Positions 30,047-40,000 of a stretch of DNA of 64,000 nucleotides are shown here, piece after piece. The notes beneath the pieces were generated by a model. That model did not search any database. It saw nothing but the letters and a program-made list of their open reading frames with translations, and was not told the origin of the DNA. The translations under genes and the position numbers were made by a program. Source of the DNA: Anaerolineae bacterium (GTDB lineage: Bacteria; Chloroflexota; Anaerolineae; Aggregatilineales; Phototrophicaceae); NCBI GenBank assembly GCA_017303635.1, contig JAFLCG010000016.1:1-64000 (forward strand). The letters run 5' to 3'. How positions within the stretch are numbered: the stretch's first letter is position 1; the number at the start of each line of letters is the position of its first letter.

Positions 30047-33000
30047 TCACCCGCCCGCCATCGCCTGCTTGATCGCCTCAATCAACCGCTGCAACTCCGC
30101 AATGTTAGCATCGGCGTTGTGGCTGCTCTGGAAGCCACGCAGGGCCGCCTCGGCATACAGCAGCGCATCGGGGAAGCGCCGTGTGTTCAGCAGGTCAATG
30201 GCAACGTTTTCGCGTGTCAATGCGGCACCGTAGCTATTCCCCGAGGCCTCCTTATAGTGAATGGAACGGTCGTAATGCCCCCGAGCCGTCTCGATCTGCC
30301 CGGCAGCCGCATAGATGTTGCCAAGCTGGTTGTGGGTCACAGCCAGATCGGTCAGGGCATCTGGCGGCAATAAGTCCAGCGCTTGCTGATAGTAGTTCAG
30401 CGCCTGATTCAGGTGTTGCAGCACGATTGACGGGTCGGCCTGTGCGGCCCGCGCCTCCTTGAAGCGTTCATAGGCCACCAGACCGAGTTGACCCAGAGAC
30501 TTAGCTTTGTTGTGATGATCGCCCTCCGGTTGCAATTCCAGGTCGCGTTTGTACCAGCGTTCAGCCTGCTCCAGATCGCGGATGGAGGGGATGTCCTTGT
30601 ATGCATTGCCCAAGTTGAAGGTGGCGATCGCCTCAGCTGTTCGGTCGCCGATGCGCTGGAGGAGTTCAGCGGCTTGTTCATAACTCTGGACACAGGCGGC
30701 CTCGCCATGTTCCATCTGGATTTGGCCTAATGTAACTAGAGACGCAGCCAGCGACCGCAGGAGCGCGCGGCCGTTGTCATCCAGTTGATCTGGGACTTGG
30801 GCCAGCGCCTCGGCAGCCCGGCGGCGATTCACCTCAACAAGAGCTTGCTGCAAGCGGACGGCCACGTCCAGACGGCGAGCCTTCAGCACCAGCCGTACCC
30901 GATAATCGATGACCAGTCCCCATTTCTGTTCAGCGACACCCGGCAGCGGCAGATCGGTTTCTGGCTGGCAGAAGACCGGCACAAGTTCCTCGACCAGCCA
31001 CGCCCATTCGCGGTCGCGCCCACCGCGTTCGTACACTTCCCTCAAGCCCTGCATCAAATTCGTCACTCTATCCAGCCATAGGTTCGCCAGTGCCAGCCGT
31101 CGGGCGGTCAGTAGATTGTCTTCCTCAGCAGCCAGCAGGGGTAAAGAACGCGGATCGCCATTGCTAATACGGATGGCGTAGTCATTGGCCCAGTACGCCT
31201 CGGCCCAGACCCAGGCCCGTATCGCCCGCACACGGTCAGCCTCATTCGGATAGTGAGTCTCGAACAACTGCCGGAAGTACCACGGTAGCGCCGGGTGGAT
31301 GGTGTAGAGGCCGTTGCCAACTTCGGTGAGCAAACCCGCCTCTGCCGCCCGGGTAAGCAGCGGGATGCCCGCCTCACGGGTCAAGTCGCGCACGGCTTCG
31401 ACATTCATGCTGTCATCTTTGAACGCGCCCATGTACCGCAGCACATCGACATCGACAAAGCCCTGAAACAGATGCAGCAGCGCCAGCACGGATTTTTCCT
31501 GAAGGCTGAAGCCAGCCTCAAAGCCGTAGCTCAGGGAGGCCGCCAGTGAACTCGTCCGGCCTTCTTTTTCGTCTACATCCTTGATCGTTGCCTCGCCAGT
31601 TCTAAGGTCTGCTACGAAAGCATCAATCTTTTGGCGAGTGGTCAGTCCATTCTCGAGTGCCTGGTTGACCAGCACGGTCAGCGTCAGCGGGTTGCCCTGG
31701 GTGTACTGCAGCAGCGGTCGCCAGTCGCCTACCTCGCTCAGGCGATGGCCCTGTTTTTCCGCCAGCGCCTTCGCCAGCGCCACCCGTTCGTACATCGGCA
31801 TCGGCGGCACTGCCACCCGGCGCGGCAGGTTGCCCAGCCATTGCTCCTCAGCGCGGCGGGAGGTCAGCAGGAAGCGGCCCCGTCCACCCCGCGCCGCCCT
31901 CAGGAAATCGACCAGTTCGGACTGTTCTTCCGCGCTCCAGGCAGATTCAGTGCCTTCCGGGAACCCGGCGATGGGTTCGACATTATCCCAAATCCACAGG
32001 GTCGGCACCTGCTGCAGCACTTGTAGCGCCACAGCGCGCCGCGCGGCCGGGTCATCAATCGCCGACCACTGGATACCTGCCTGTCGCAATGAAGGGCCAA
32101 AGACCGCACCGAAATCATCCAGCAGGCGCGCCAGCGGTTTATGCCGCTGGAAGCTGCTGAAGATGACCGGGCCACCTCCCAGCCCGCCAGTCAGGCTGTA
32201 CCAGCGGGCGAACTCCGCCGCTGTGCTGGTCTTGCCGCTGCCCGCCAGCGCGTGCAGCAGGACAATCGGATCGGTGTCAAAGGCCCGGTCGAGCGCCAGC
32301 AGTGTCTCATCCCGCCCCAGGAAACCGGCATCTGGCGCGGCGGGCAGGTTGTCCGGCAGCACCTCGGTCTTCGGGGCCGAGTCGCCGACAGTCAGCTGGA
32401 TGTTCAAGCCAGCCGCGGCCTGATGGCGTTGGAACAGGCGGAGCGGGGCGGCCTCGTAGACCACCGGCACCATCCAGTCCTGCAGCGGCATCGGCGCGTA
32501 ACCGATCTCGCGGTGTGGCTTATCCGCCAGGTTCTTGCGCCCGCGTGTGACCGCCCCGCCCAGGCTTTCCCCATTCACCAGCGACCGGTAGAGTTCCGCC
32601 ATGAATTGCGCTGCCGTCACCACGTAGACGTTGTAGCGCCAGGCCACCACCCCGGCCACGCCGGTATCCATGACCGTCTGCGCCAGCGATCCGAAGGCCC
32701 GCACCGCGCTGTGAACATCCGCCAGGGCATCCGGCGCGGGTGGCTCCTCTGGCGCTTCGGCGTAGGCGCTCTGGCAGGCGTTCAGCACCAGGATCGGCGT
32801 CCCGGTTTCCACCAGCAGATTGCCGATTTTCTCGCCGTCAATCAGGCCATCACCCCCGCCGCCTTCGAAGACCAGGTAGCCGCGTTTGCCATCCGCGCCG
32901 AAGGTACTCGGTGAGAATGCACCCGGCAGTCGGCTCTCGGCGGCAGTGTAGGTGCCATGACCATCAAAGTGGACGATGTGGTAGGGTTGGCCCGCCGCTT

Positions 33001-33667
33001 TGGCATCGCGCAGCGTCCGCCCCAGCGCTTCAAAAGTGGCCGGGCGCAGCACATCCAGTTGAAAGTGGGCGCGTGCCTCAGCGCCTAAGCCCTTGAGGAT
33101 ACGGCTGGCGACCGAGCGAAAGGCCACATCATTCCGGCCCCCCGGTCGGCAGATGACTAGCAAAATGCGGATGACCTCCCCGGTGGCATCAGCTTTCCAC
33201 TGGGGGCGCTGGGCCGGGTTCGAATGCGTTCGCACGAACGATGCAGCCCGTAACGCCAGATGCACATCGGTTCTGGAATCGCGCAGCAGTTCCCACGGGA
33301 TGGCGGTGGCTTCCTGCGCCCCGGTGTTGATCTCCACGCGGGTAGAATTCACGTTGGCGCGCAGGGTCGCCCACAGGTCGCGGGCGTCTTCGCTGCTCTG
33401 GAAGACGGCCTTGAATAATTCCTCGCCGATTTCCGCCATGCGCCCTTCAATGCGCTTCGCGATGGTCGGCGCGGGCTCGTGGGGGTGCTGGAGGAAGTCT
33501 TCCAGGTACCAGCGCAGGTCGGCTTGATCGGGTGAGGAAAGGGTGAAGTCAAATTCGCTGGTGGCGGTCTGTCGGGGCAGACCGTCTCCTTCCAGCGCGA
33601 CTTCCACGCGGTAGCGGTTCTCAACAGTCGGGACGGTCGTCTGGGTCAGTCGGAGTGAGGCGGCCAT
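30047..33667 (-). CDS. CHAT protease / NB-ARC ATPase / TPR protein
   Basis: A 1206-residue effector-type protein. Residues ~1-400 form a caspase-like CHAT domain with the dyad H237 (HIVHFDGHG) and C298 (ILVLNACQSA). An NB-ARC-like STAND ATPase follows: Walker A G476-S-G-K-T480 (LHALAGSGKTSTAAEFARWY), Walker B TLWIWDNVE and an arginine-containing LLTSRR. The C-terminal ~350 residues are tetratricopeptide-like repeats (GNAYKDI, AERWYKRDLELQPEGDHHNKA, ALNYYQQALDLLPP, YDRSIHYKEASG). In such proteins TPRs sense a trigger, the ATPase oligomerises and CHAT cleaves a target; this is used in prokaryotic conflict systems. The target is unknown and no obvious substrate gene is adjacent. AAGGGA is six bases before the ATG. 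Confidence 0.9.
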   Translation of the reverse strand: MAASLRLTQTTVPTVENRYRVEVALEGDGLPRQTATSEFDFTLSSPDQADLRWYLEDFLQHPHEPAPTIAKRIEGRMAEIGEELFKAVFQSSEDARDLWATLRANVNSTRVEINTGAQEATAIPWELLRDSRTDVHLALRAASFVRTHSNPAQRPQWKADATGEVIRILLVICRPGGRNDVAFRSVASRILKGLGAEARAHFQLDVLRPATFEALGRTLRDAKAAGQPYHIVHFDGHGTYTAAESRLPGAFSPSTFGADGKRGYLVFEGGGGDGLIDGEKIGNLLVETGTPILVLNACQSAYAEAPEEPPAPDALADVHSAVRAFGSLAQTVMDTGVAGVVAWRYNVYVVTAAQFMAELYRSLVNGESLGGAVTRGRKNLADKPHREIGYAPMPLQDWMVPVVYEAAPLRLFQRHQAAAGLNIQLTVGDSAPKTEVLPDNLPAAPDAGFLGRDETLLALDRAFDTDPIVLLHALAGSGKTSTAAEFARWYSLTGGLGGGPVIFSSFQRHKPLARLLDDFGAVFGPSLRQAGIQWSAIDDPAARRAVALQVLQQVPTLWIWDNVEPIAGFPEGTESAWSAEEQSELVDFLRAARGGRGRFLLTSRRAEEQWLGNLPRRVAVPPMPMYERVALAKALAEKQGHRLSEVGDWRPLLQYTQGNPLTLTVLVNQALENGLTTRQKIDAFVADLRTGEATIKDVDEKEGRTSSLAASLSYGFEAGFSLQEKSVLALLHLFQGFVDVDVLRYMGAFKDDSMNVEAVRDLTREAGIPLLTRAAEAGLLTEVGNGLYTIHPALPWYFRQLFETHYPNEADRVRAIRAWVWAEAYWANDYAIRISNGDPRSLPLLAAEEDNLLTARRLALANLWLDRVTNLMQGLREVYERGGRDREWAWLVEELVPVFCQPETDLPLPGVAEQKWGLVIDYRVRLVLKARRLDVAVRLQQALVEVNRRRAAEALAQVPDQLDDNGRALLRSLAASLVTLGQIQMEHGEAACVQSYEQAAELLQRIGDRTAEAIATFNLGNAYKDIPSIRDLEQAERWYKRDLELQPEGDHHNKAKSLGQLGLVAYERFKEARAAQADPSIVLQHLNQALNYYQQALDLLPPDALTDLAVTHNQLGNIYAAAGQIETARGHYDRSIHYKEASGNSYGAALTRENVAIDLLNTRRFPDALLYAEAALRGFQSSHNADANIAELQRLIEAIKQAMAGG

Positions 33668-33800
33668 CAGTATTCCCTTGCGCTACAGGTATATAGCTGT
33701 GCTGCTTACATATACTATAGCGTAAGATCATCCTCGTACCACCCAAAAACAGGGGGTTGCTCGAAAAATCAACGTGTCCAAACTGCCCAAAATGCCCAAC

Positions 33801-33827
33801 AAAAAAGGGCGTCCCGCAGAACGCCCT
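33801..33827 (-). terminator. Rho-independent terminator of sucCD
   Basis: On the minus strand AGGGCGT, eight-base loop, ACGCCCT followed by TTTTTT. It lies about 40 bases after the sucD stop. A repeat tract CTATCGACTATCAGCCATC (33838-33868) overlaps the gap. Confidence 0.8.
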
Positions 33828-33866
33828 GTATTTTCTGGCTATCGACTATCAGCCATCAGCTATCGA

Positions 33867-34748
33867 CTATTTCCCCAACGCCTTCGCCATCAGCACGCCC
33901 AACTCGGTCGGGTTGAGCGCGACCGACGCGCCCGCAGCGCGCAGCGCATCCATCTTGGCCTGGGCGGTGCCCTTATTGCCGGAGACGATCGCCCCGGCGT
34001 GGCCCATCTTCTTGCCGGGCGGGGCGGTCACACCCGCGATGTAGGAGACGACCGGCTTATGCCGCATGTTGGCGGCGATGAACTCCGCCGCCTGTTCTTC
34101 CGCCGTCCCACCGATCTCACCGATCATGATGACGCCGTGAGTCTCCGGGTCTTCCGCGAACGCCTTCAGGCAGTCGATGAAGCTGGTGCCGGGAACCGGG
34201 TCGCCGCCGATGCCGACGCAGGTGGAAAGGCCCATGCCCTGCTGGGTTAGCTCATAGACCGATTGATAAGCCAGCGTGCCGGAGCGGCTGACCACACCGA
34301 CGTTGCCGGGGGTGGAGACTTCCGCCGGGGTGAAGCCGATATTGCACTTGCCCGCGCTCAGAATGCCGGAGCAGTTCGGGCCGATCAACTGCACCTTGGG
34401 GTAATCCCGCTTGAGCGTGTTGAAGATGCGGGCCTGCTCGTGCATCGGGATGTGCTCGGTCACGCAGACGATCAGTTCAATGCCTGCCGCGGCCGATTCC
34501 AGGATGGCGGCCGGTGCCACCGACGCTGGGACGATGATGAAGGAGGCATTCGCGCCCGCCTTCTCGACCGCGTCCTTGACCCCGGCGAAGATCGGAATGC
34601 CTTCGACATCCGTGCCGGCCTTCTTCGGGTTGGTGCCCGCGACCACTTGGGTGCCGTAGGCGCGGTTGCGGAGGCCGTAGAAGCGCCCCTGATCGCCCGT
34701 CAGCCCCTGGACGACGACTTTGGTGTTCTCGTTGACGAAAATAGCCAT
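33867..34748 (-). CDS. sucD: Succinyl-CoA synthetase alpha subunit
   Basis: Forms with SucC the enzyme interconverting succinyl-CoA and succinate with ATP or GTP. The 293 residues begin MAIFVNENTKVVVQGLTG and contain NPKKAGTDVEGIPIF, GPNCSGILSAGKCNIG and GKKMGHAGAIVSG with the active-site phosphohistidine H in G-H-A-G. Full length. The start at 34748 is four bases from the sucC stop; the longer open frame with nine extra residues would overlap sucC. Confidence 0.96.
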   Translation of the reverse strand: MAIFVNENTKVVVQGLTGDQGRFYGLRNRAYGTQVVAGTNPKKAGTDVEGIPIFAGVKDAVEKAGANASFIIVPASVAPAAILESAAAGIELIVCVTEHIPMHEQARIFNTLKRDYPKVQLIGPNCSGILSAGKCNIGFTPAEVSTPGNVGVVSRSGTLAYQSVYELTQQGMGLSTCVGIGGDPVPGTSFIDCLKAFAEDPETHGVIMIGEIGGTAEEQAAEFIAANMRHKPVVSYIAGVTAPPGKKMGHAGAIVSGNKGTAQAKMDALRAAGASVALNPTELGVLMAKALGK

Positions 34749-34752
34749 GTGC

Positions 34753-35904
34753 TTAGTTCCCCTTCGCCAGCGCAACTGCCGTCTGAGCCGCTTCCAGCAT
34801 GGTGTTCTTACGGATGAGTTGAGCGTTGACGCGCTCGTCGATGATGGCGCGGCCTTCAGCGCTGTTGGTGCCGTCCAGCCGGACGACCACAGGTACGGTC
34901 AGCTTGACCCGTTCCATGCCTTCGAGGATGCCGCGCGCCACTTCGTCGCAGCGGGTGACGCCGCCGAAGATGTTGATGAAGATTGAGCGCACGTTGGGAT
35001 CAGTGCTGATGACGGTCAGCGCATTGGCAACCACATCGGCATTAGCACCGCCGCCGATATCGAGGAAGTTGGCCGGGCGACCGCCGACCTGGTTGACCGT
35101 ATCGCAGGTGCTCATCGCCAGGCCCGCGCCGTTGGCGATAATGCCCACGCTGCCATCCAGCCCGACGTATTGCAGACCCTTTTCCTTCGCCAGCTTCTCG
35201 CGGCCCTGGAGGTTGGCCTGCTGCATGGCGCGGAACTCTTCCCATTCCGGGTGGCGGTAGGCGGCGTCGTCATCCAGCGTGACCTTGGCATCCAGTGCGT
35301 GGACGCTGCCATCCGGGGTCAGGATCAACGGGTTGATTTCCACCAGATCGGCATCTCCCTGGGTGAAGCAGGTGTAGAGCTTCAGCAGAATAGCGACTGC
35401 GCCTTCGGTAGCTTTCGGATTCAGTTTGGCCGCAGCGACCCATTCGCGGCATTGCGCCTCGCTCAGGCCGACGGTGGGGTCAATGTAGATGAGGGCGATG
35501 GCGCTCGGGTCTTTTTCCGCGACGGCTTCGATCTCCACGCCACCCTGGGCGGAGAGCATCCCCAGGTAACGCTTGGCGGCGCGGTCGAGTGTGAAGGAGG
35601 CGTAATATTCTTCGGCGATGTCCGAGGCACGTTCGACCCAGACGCGGTGTACGGTGTGCCCCTTGATGTCCATGCCCAGGATCTGGTCGGCGTAGTAGCG
35701 GGCTTCAGCCGCATCCTTCGCCAGCTTGATGCCGCCGGCTTTGCCGCGACCGCCCACCTGCACCTGCGCCTTGACCACGACCGGATACCCCGACTGGTCA
35801 GCGACCTTCACGGCTTCATCGACAGTGTCCGCCACGCCGCCGGGGGAAACCGGGATGTGGTAGCGCGCAAAATATTGTTTCCCCTGATATTCAAACAGAT
35901 CCAA
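34753..35904 (-). CDS. sucC: Succinyl-CoA synthetase beta subunit
   Basis: The 383-residue ATP-grasp partner of SucD; it begins with DLFEYQGKQYFARYHIPVSP and has VVKAQVQVGGRGKAGGI, EINPLILTPDG and NIFGGVTRCDEVARGI. The start codon is TTG at 35904, fixed by GAGGAGG about seven bases upstream and by the conserved N-terminus. Operon sucC-sucD. In this window the enzyme would take succinyl-CoA made by methylmalonyl-CoA mutase, besides its TCA role. Confidence 0.96.
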   Translation of the reverse strand: MDLFEYQGKQYFARYHIPVSPGGVADTVDEAVKVADQSGYPVVVKAQVQVGGRGKAGGIKLAKDAAEARYYADQILGMDIKGHTVHRVWVERASDIAEEYYASFTLDRAAKRYLGMLSAQGGVEIEAVAEKDPSAIALIYIDPTVGLSEAQCREWVAAAKLNPKATEGAVAILLKLYTCFTQGDADLVEINPLILTPDGSVHALDAKVTLDDDAAYRHPEWEEFRAMQQANLQGREKLAKEKGLQYVGLDGSVGIIANGAGLAMSTCDTVNQVGGRPANFLDIGGGANADVVANALTVISTDPNVRSIFINIFGGVTRCDEVARGILEGMERVKLTVPVVVRLDGTNSAEGRAIIDERVNAQLIRKNTMLEAAQTAVALAKGN

Positions 35905-36042
35905 AACACTTCCTCCTCAAGGCAAAACGGCATCTGCCACGATCCAGCGGGCAGATGCGTTGATAAAGCTAATCTGATTATGACATGCCGAACCCGATTC
36001 GCACATTGGGAGCCGATGAGCTTTACGGTTCAACGGCCTGCT

Positions 36043-37071
36043 TTATCCGACGCGTTCCGCCCGGCGGATCGCCCGGTTGAGGATCCACTCGGTCAGCGCG
36101 GACTGCGCCAGGGTAAAGATCAGCAGGGCGATGCCCAGAAAGATGGTATAGGGGATGGTGGCCCAGACGCTGGCGTAGTAGCCCAGGTGCAGGTAGTTCA
36201 GCGCCCAATCGCCCAGTGCACCGAAAGTCGCCATCAAACCCCAGGCGGCCCCATCCGGCAGGGTGGGGAAGGCCCCATCCATATAACCCCGGGCCGCGAC
36301 GACCAAACCGATGATGATGGAGAGCCGCAGCGCGATGACGATCAACTGCGCCATGACGCTGTAGATGCGCTGCTGGAACGTGACCGACAGCCACAGGCCG
36401 AGGGCGGCCTCAAAACCAATGGCGGTCAGCGGCAGGAGCAGTCCGGCAGTCATCAGGAAGGCCAGCAGCAGCGCTGCCAGAATGGGCGGTATATCCGGGG
36501 TGACGCCGTTCAGCAGCAGGTCAATATAGCGGCCCTGGAAGGCGGTCAGGTCATAGAGGATGCCCGCGATGAGCAGGATGCGAATGGCAAAGATGGCGAT
36601 CAGCAGCGGGCGCAGTCGGTAAAAGACGGTCGCCCAGCGGGTGCGGAAGCCCAGCTTGACGCCGCCCTCAGTCGCCCGCAGGTTATCCCAGGTCTGTCGG
36701 CGCTTCTGCTCGGAGACCGTGTTGACGGTCATCGCCAGCGCCAGCACAGCGGCCAGGGCTTGCAGGATCAGGGTCGGCCAGAACCAGACCATCATCAGCC
36801 CTTCGGTCAGGTTCTGACCGGGGAAGAGCGTCCGCAGCGGATCGCTGGCATCCCAACTGGTGAAGGGGTTGTAACTTTGCAGGAAGTCAGTCGCTTGCAG
36901 GTAGCCACCGACATAAAGCACGACCACCACCAGCGCGAAGCCCAGCGCCCGTAGCAGCCGACGCCGGCGCGGCAATTGCGCTACGGACTTGAGTTCGAAG
37001 CGCAGGTGGGGGTGTTCAGGGCGCGCCCACTCTGGCAGTTGCAGGCCCAGCCGCTGCATCAATGTGGTCAT
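36043..37071 (-). CDS. Polytopic membrane protein coupled to the AddA-like gene
   Basis: Not recognised. The protein of 342 residues has an N-terminal soluble piece and about seven to eight membrane spans; the loop SEQKRRQTWDNLRATEGGVKLGF after the second span is reminiscent of ABC-2-type permeases, but no ATPase gene is adjacent. Its ATG overlaps the TGA of the upstream helicase gene (ATGA), so it is translationally coupled to addA. What a membrane protein does in an addBA unit is unclear. Confidence 0.7.
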   Translation of the reverse strand: MTTLMQRLGLQLPEWARPEHPHLRFELKSVAQLPRRRRLLRALGFALVVVVLYVGGYLQATDFLQSYNPFTSWDASDPLRTLFPGQNLTEGLMMVWFWPTLILQALAAVLALAMTVNTVSEQKRRQTWDNLRATEGGVKLGFRTRWATVFYRLRPLLIAIFAIRILLIAGILYDLTAFQGRYIDLLLNGVTPDIPPILAALLLAFLMTAGLLLPLTAIGFEAALGLWLSVTFQQRIYSVMAQLIVIALRLSIIIGLVVAARGYMDGAFPTLPDGAAWGLMATFGALGDWALNYLHLGYYASVWATIPYTIFLGIALLIFTLAQSALTEWILNRAIRRAERVG

Positions 37072-40000
37072 GCAATCCAGTCCGATTCGTTTAACAGCCC
37101 GCCAATTGAGTTCTCCAGCGTGGTCAGTGCAGCGCGCCACTGGTCGCCGGGGATGCGGACGGTCTGTCCATAGCGTATGTAATGAATATACACGTCCGGT
37201 ACGATACCGTCCAATTGCTCCTGAACAGCAGCAGCGTAGACCCCCACTTGCAGGTGATAGCGCCTCGCGTGCTGGTCGAGTGCATCCGGGTGGGTGCCGT
37301 AGTCCTCAACATAGCTGGTTTTGTAGTCCAGCACGTTCCAGGTGCCATCTGGCGACTGGAACAGGACATCCAGCACGCCGTGAATGATGCGCTGTTCTGC
37401 TCGATACACGAATGGGATTTCCCGGTAGATGCGCGCGGCATGGGTCAACTGTTGATGAATGATGCTGGCGCGGCTCTGACGCAGCAGTTTGCGGGCTTCC
37501 TGCATGGCGTACTGCTGCTTGCCGGGTTCGACCACGCCCAGTTCCCAGGCATAACTTTGCAGGATCGGATTGAGGGCTGCATCTGAATCCGGAATGTGAT
37601 CGAACTTCAGCACCCGGTGTACCATCTCCCCGATGATGCGCCCGGCCACGCGCTCGCCTTGTTCCGTCACCCGGTCTATCCGCAAGGGCGCTGCCCGCAG
37701 CACATCCCGGCGGAAGCGTTCTCCGTGATGGTGGTCATAGGCGGCGGCCCCGGCATCCGCGATCTGGGTGGCGGTCAGATGACGGGCGATCTGTTGGCGG
37801 CTGATCCGCACCGGCTGGAGCAGCGGTGGGATTTTGACCGCGCCGGGCAGCCGTTCGCCGCGCTCGATGCGCGGGTCATCCCACAGGCTTGAACTTGCTT
37901 GGGACTCGTCAATTGAATCGGTCGGGGTGTTCAGGATCATCGCCAGCAGGGTGCCCCAGTTCTGTTGTTCCTGGAGCGGTTCGCCAGCTCGTAGTTCGAT
38001 GTGATCCAGACCCAGGGGTTCCCAGAGCAGATCGAGCCAACCGGCGCGTTTCCACGCCGATTCTTTTTCGTTGTAGTTGATCGTGCCGCTGATGAGCAGG
38101 TAATCCTGTGCGCGGGTCGCCGCGACGTAGAGCAGTCGTTTGCGCTCGGCCTGTTGCCGCGAGTCATTCAGCCGTTGGATATGGACATAGGCGCTGGTGG
38201 CAACCAGCTTCTCCGCCTCGCTGTCGTAGACCTTACAGGCCAGTCCTTCACGCTGATCGTGCATGACTGCCCCGCCACCCCGATTGCCACGCTGCCAGCC
38301 TGAATCGACCAGCACCACCAGCGGAAACTCCAACCCTTTGCTGGCGTGGACAGTCATCAGCGTGATGGTGTCTCCGGCTTCGACGGCAGCTTCCCCTTCA
38401 CGGGCTTCGCTGGCGCTCAGGTCACGCAGGTAGGCCTCAAATGCGCCCAGGGTGACCTGCCCACTGGTGCGCGCCCGATCCAGCAGCTTTTCGACATTGC
38501 CGCGCAGCCGTGCGCCATCCGGCAGGGCGGTGAGCGTTGCCAGGAATCCAGTCCGGTCGAGCGCCGTTCGCAGCAGTTCGGCTATCGTCACCCGTCCCGC
38601 CATCCCATGCAGTTCCACAAGAACCTCTGCTGCTCTGCCGCTCTGCGCCTCTGCAGTGAAATCTTCTCTCTGTAACGCTTCCCACAGCGGCACCCGTTTA
38701 CGCGCCGCATCCCGCATCAACCGCAGCCGGAGCAAACTCTCATCGCTCAGGTTGAACAGGGGTGAACGCAGGGCGGAGGCCAGCGCCAGTTCATTGGCGG
38801 GATTGTGCAGGGCGGTCAGCAGGTTGAGAACATCATGGACTTCCTGACGGTCGAAGTAGCCGCGCCCTGCGACCGTCAGGTAGGGCAGTCCGTGCGCTTT
38901 GAAAGCATCTTCGTACAGGGTCAGGTTTGAGGTGGATTGGAACAGCAGCGCGACATCGCCATAACGCATGGGTCGGTTGGTACCTGCGGCGCGGTCGTAA
39001 ACCGGTCGGGCTTCTTCAGTGACCAACGCCTGAATGCGGCGGGCGAGTACGTCGGCTTCCCAACGGCGGACATCGGCGCTGCGCTCATCGCTGTCATCCA
39101 GGCCGCTTTTATCCAGCAGCAGGAGTTCAACAGGCGGCGCGAGGGAGGGCGGTTCCGGGCGTGCCGCGTCCATCGGTGTGCCGAGTTCGATTTCATAGTC
39201 GGGGGTCAGGCTGGCCGGGTCTTTGACCAGCACCGCTCCGAAGAGGTGATTGAAGGCATTGACCAGCGGCCCGTGTGTGCGGAACGACCGTGCCAGATCC
39301 AGGCTTTCGCCACCGGCCGCGAGGATCTGTCCGCGCACCTCTCCGAATACGCTGACATCCGCCCCGCGAAACTGATAGATCGACTGCTTGGGATCGCCCA
39401 CCACGAACAGGCTGCCCGGCACTTCCAGATCAATCAGGCCGCGGATGATCGCCCACTGGTCGGCATTGGTATCTTGAAATTCATCCACCAGCAGATGCTT
39501 GAAGGCCACATTCCGGTAGCGTTCGCGCACCGCTGGATAGCTCTCGAGTAGATCACGGGTCAACCGTTCCAGATCATTGAAATCCAGGACTCCAGCTTCA
39601 TCCTTTGCGTTGCGAAAGGCCTCTTGTGCCCGTTCGATCAGACGGTGCCACAGGGGGAGCAGTTCAGCGGCACGGCGTTCCAGCACCGGGTCGCCGATGG
39701 CTTTGAGCCACTCCTCGACCGACTCGCGGAGCCCCTTCAAAGCCTCTTTGATAGTATCTACAGCTTCTTTGCTGCCCCAGTATTTGGCGCTGCCACCCTT
39801 GAGATTGATCAGCCCTGGTAGCGCCTTGAGAGTCGCGCAGCGCATCTCAAACTGGTCGCTGTGGCGGATGAAATCTAGTGCGGGCGTGATCGCCTTGCAC
39901 ACGGCCTGAAGTTTGTCATCGCCCTCATCGAGCGGCGTATCATCCCGGTAGCTGTAGGCCGCCTGAAAAGTCTCACCTTGTACCAGCGCATCCAGTTTGA

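Noticed and set aside
35170..36954. A 594-codon plus-strand frame crossing sucC and the membrane gene
   Set aside because: It spans two real genes on the other strand plus their spacer and is Gln/Arg/Asp-rich low-complexity.
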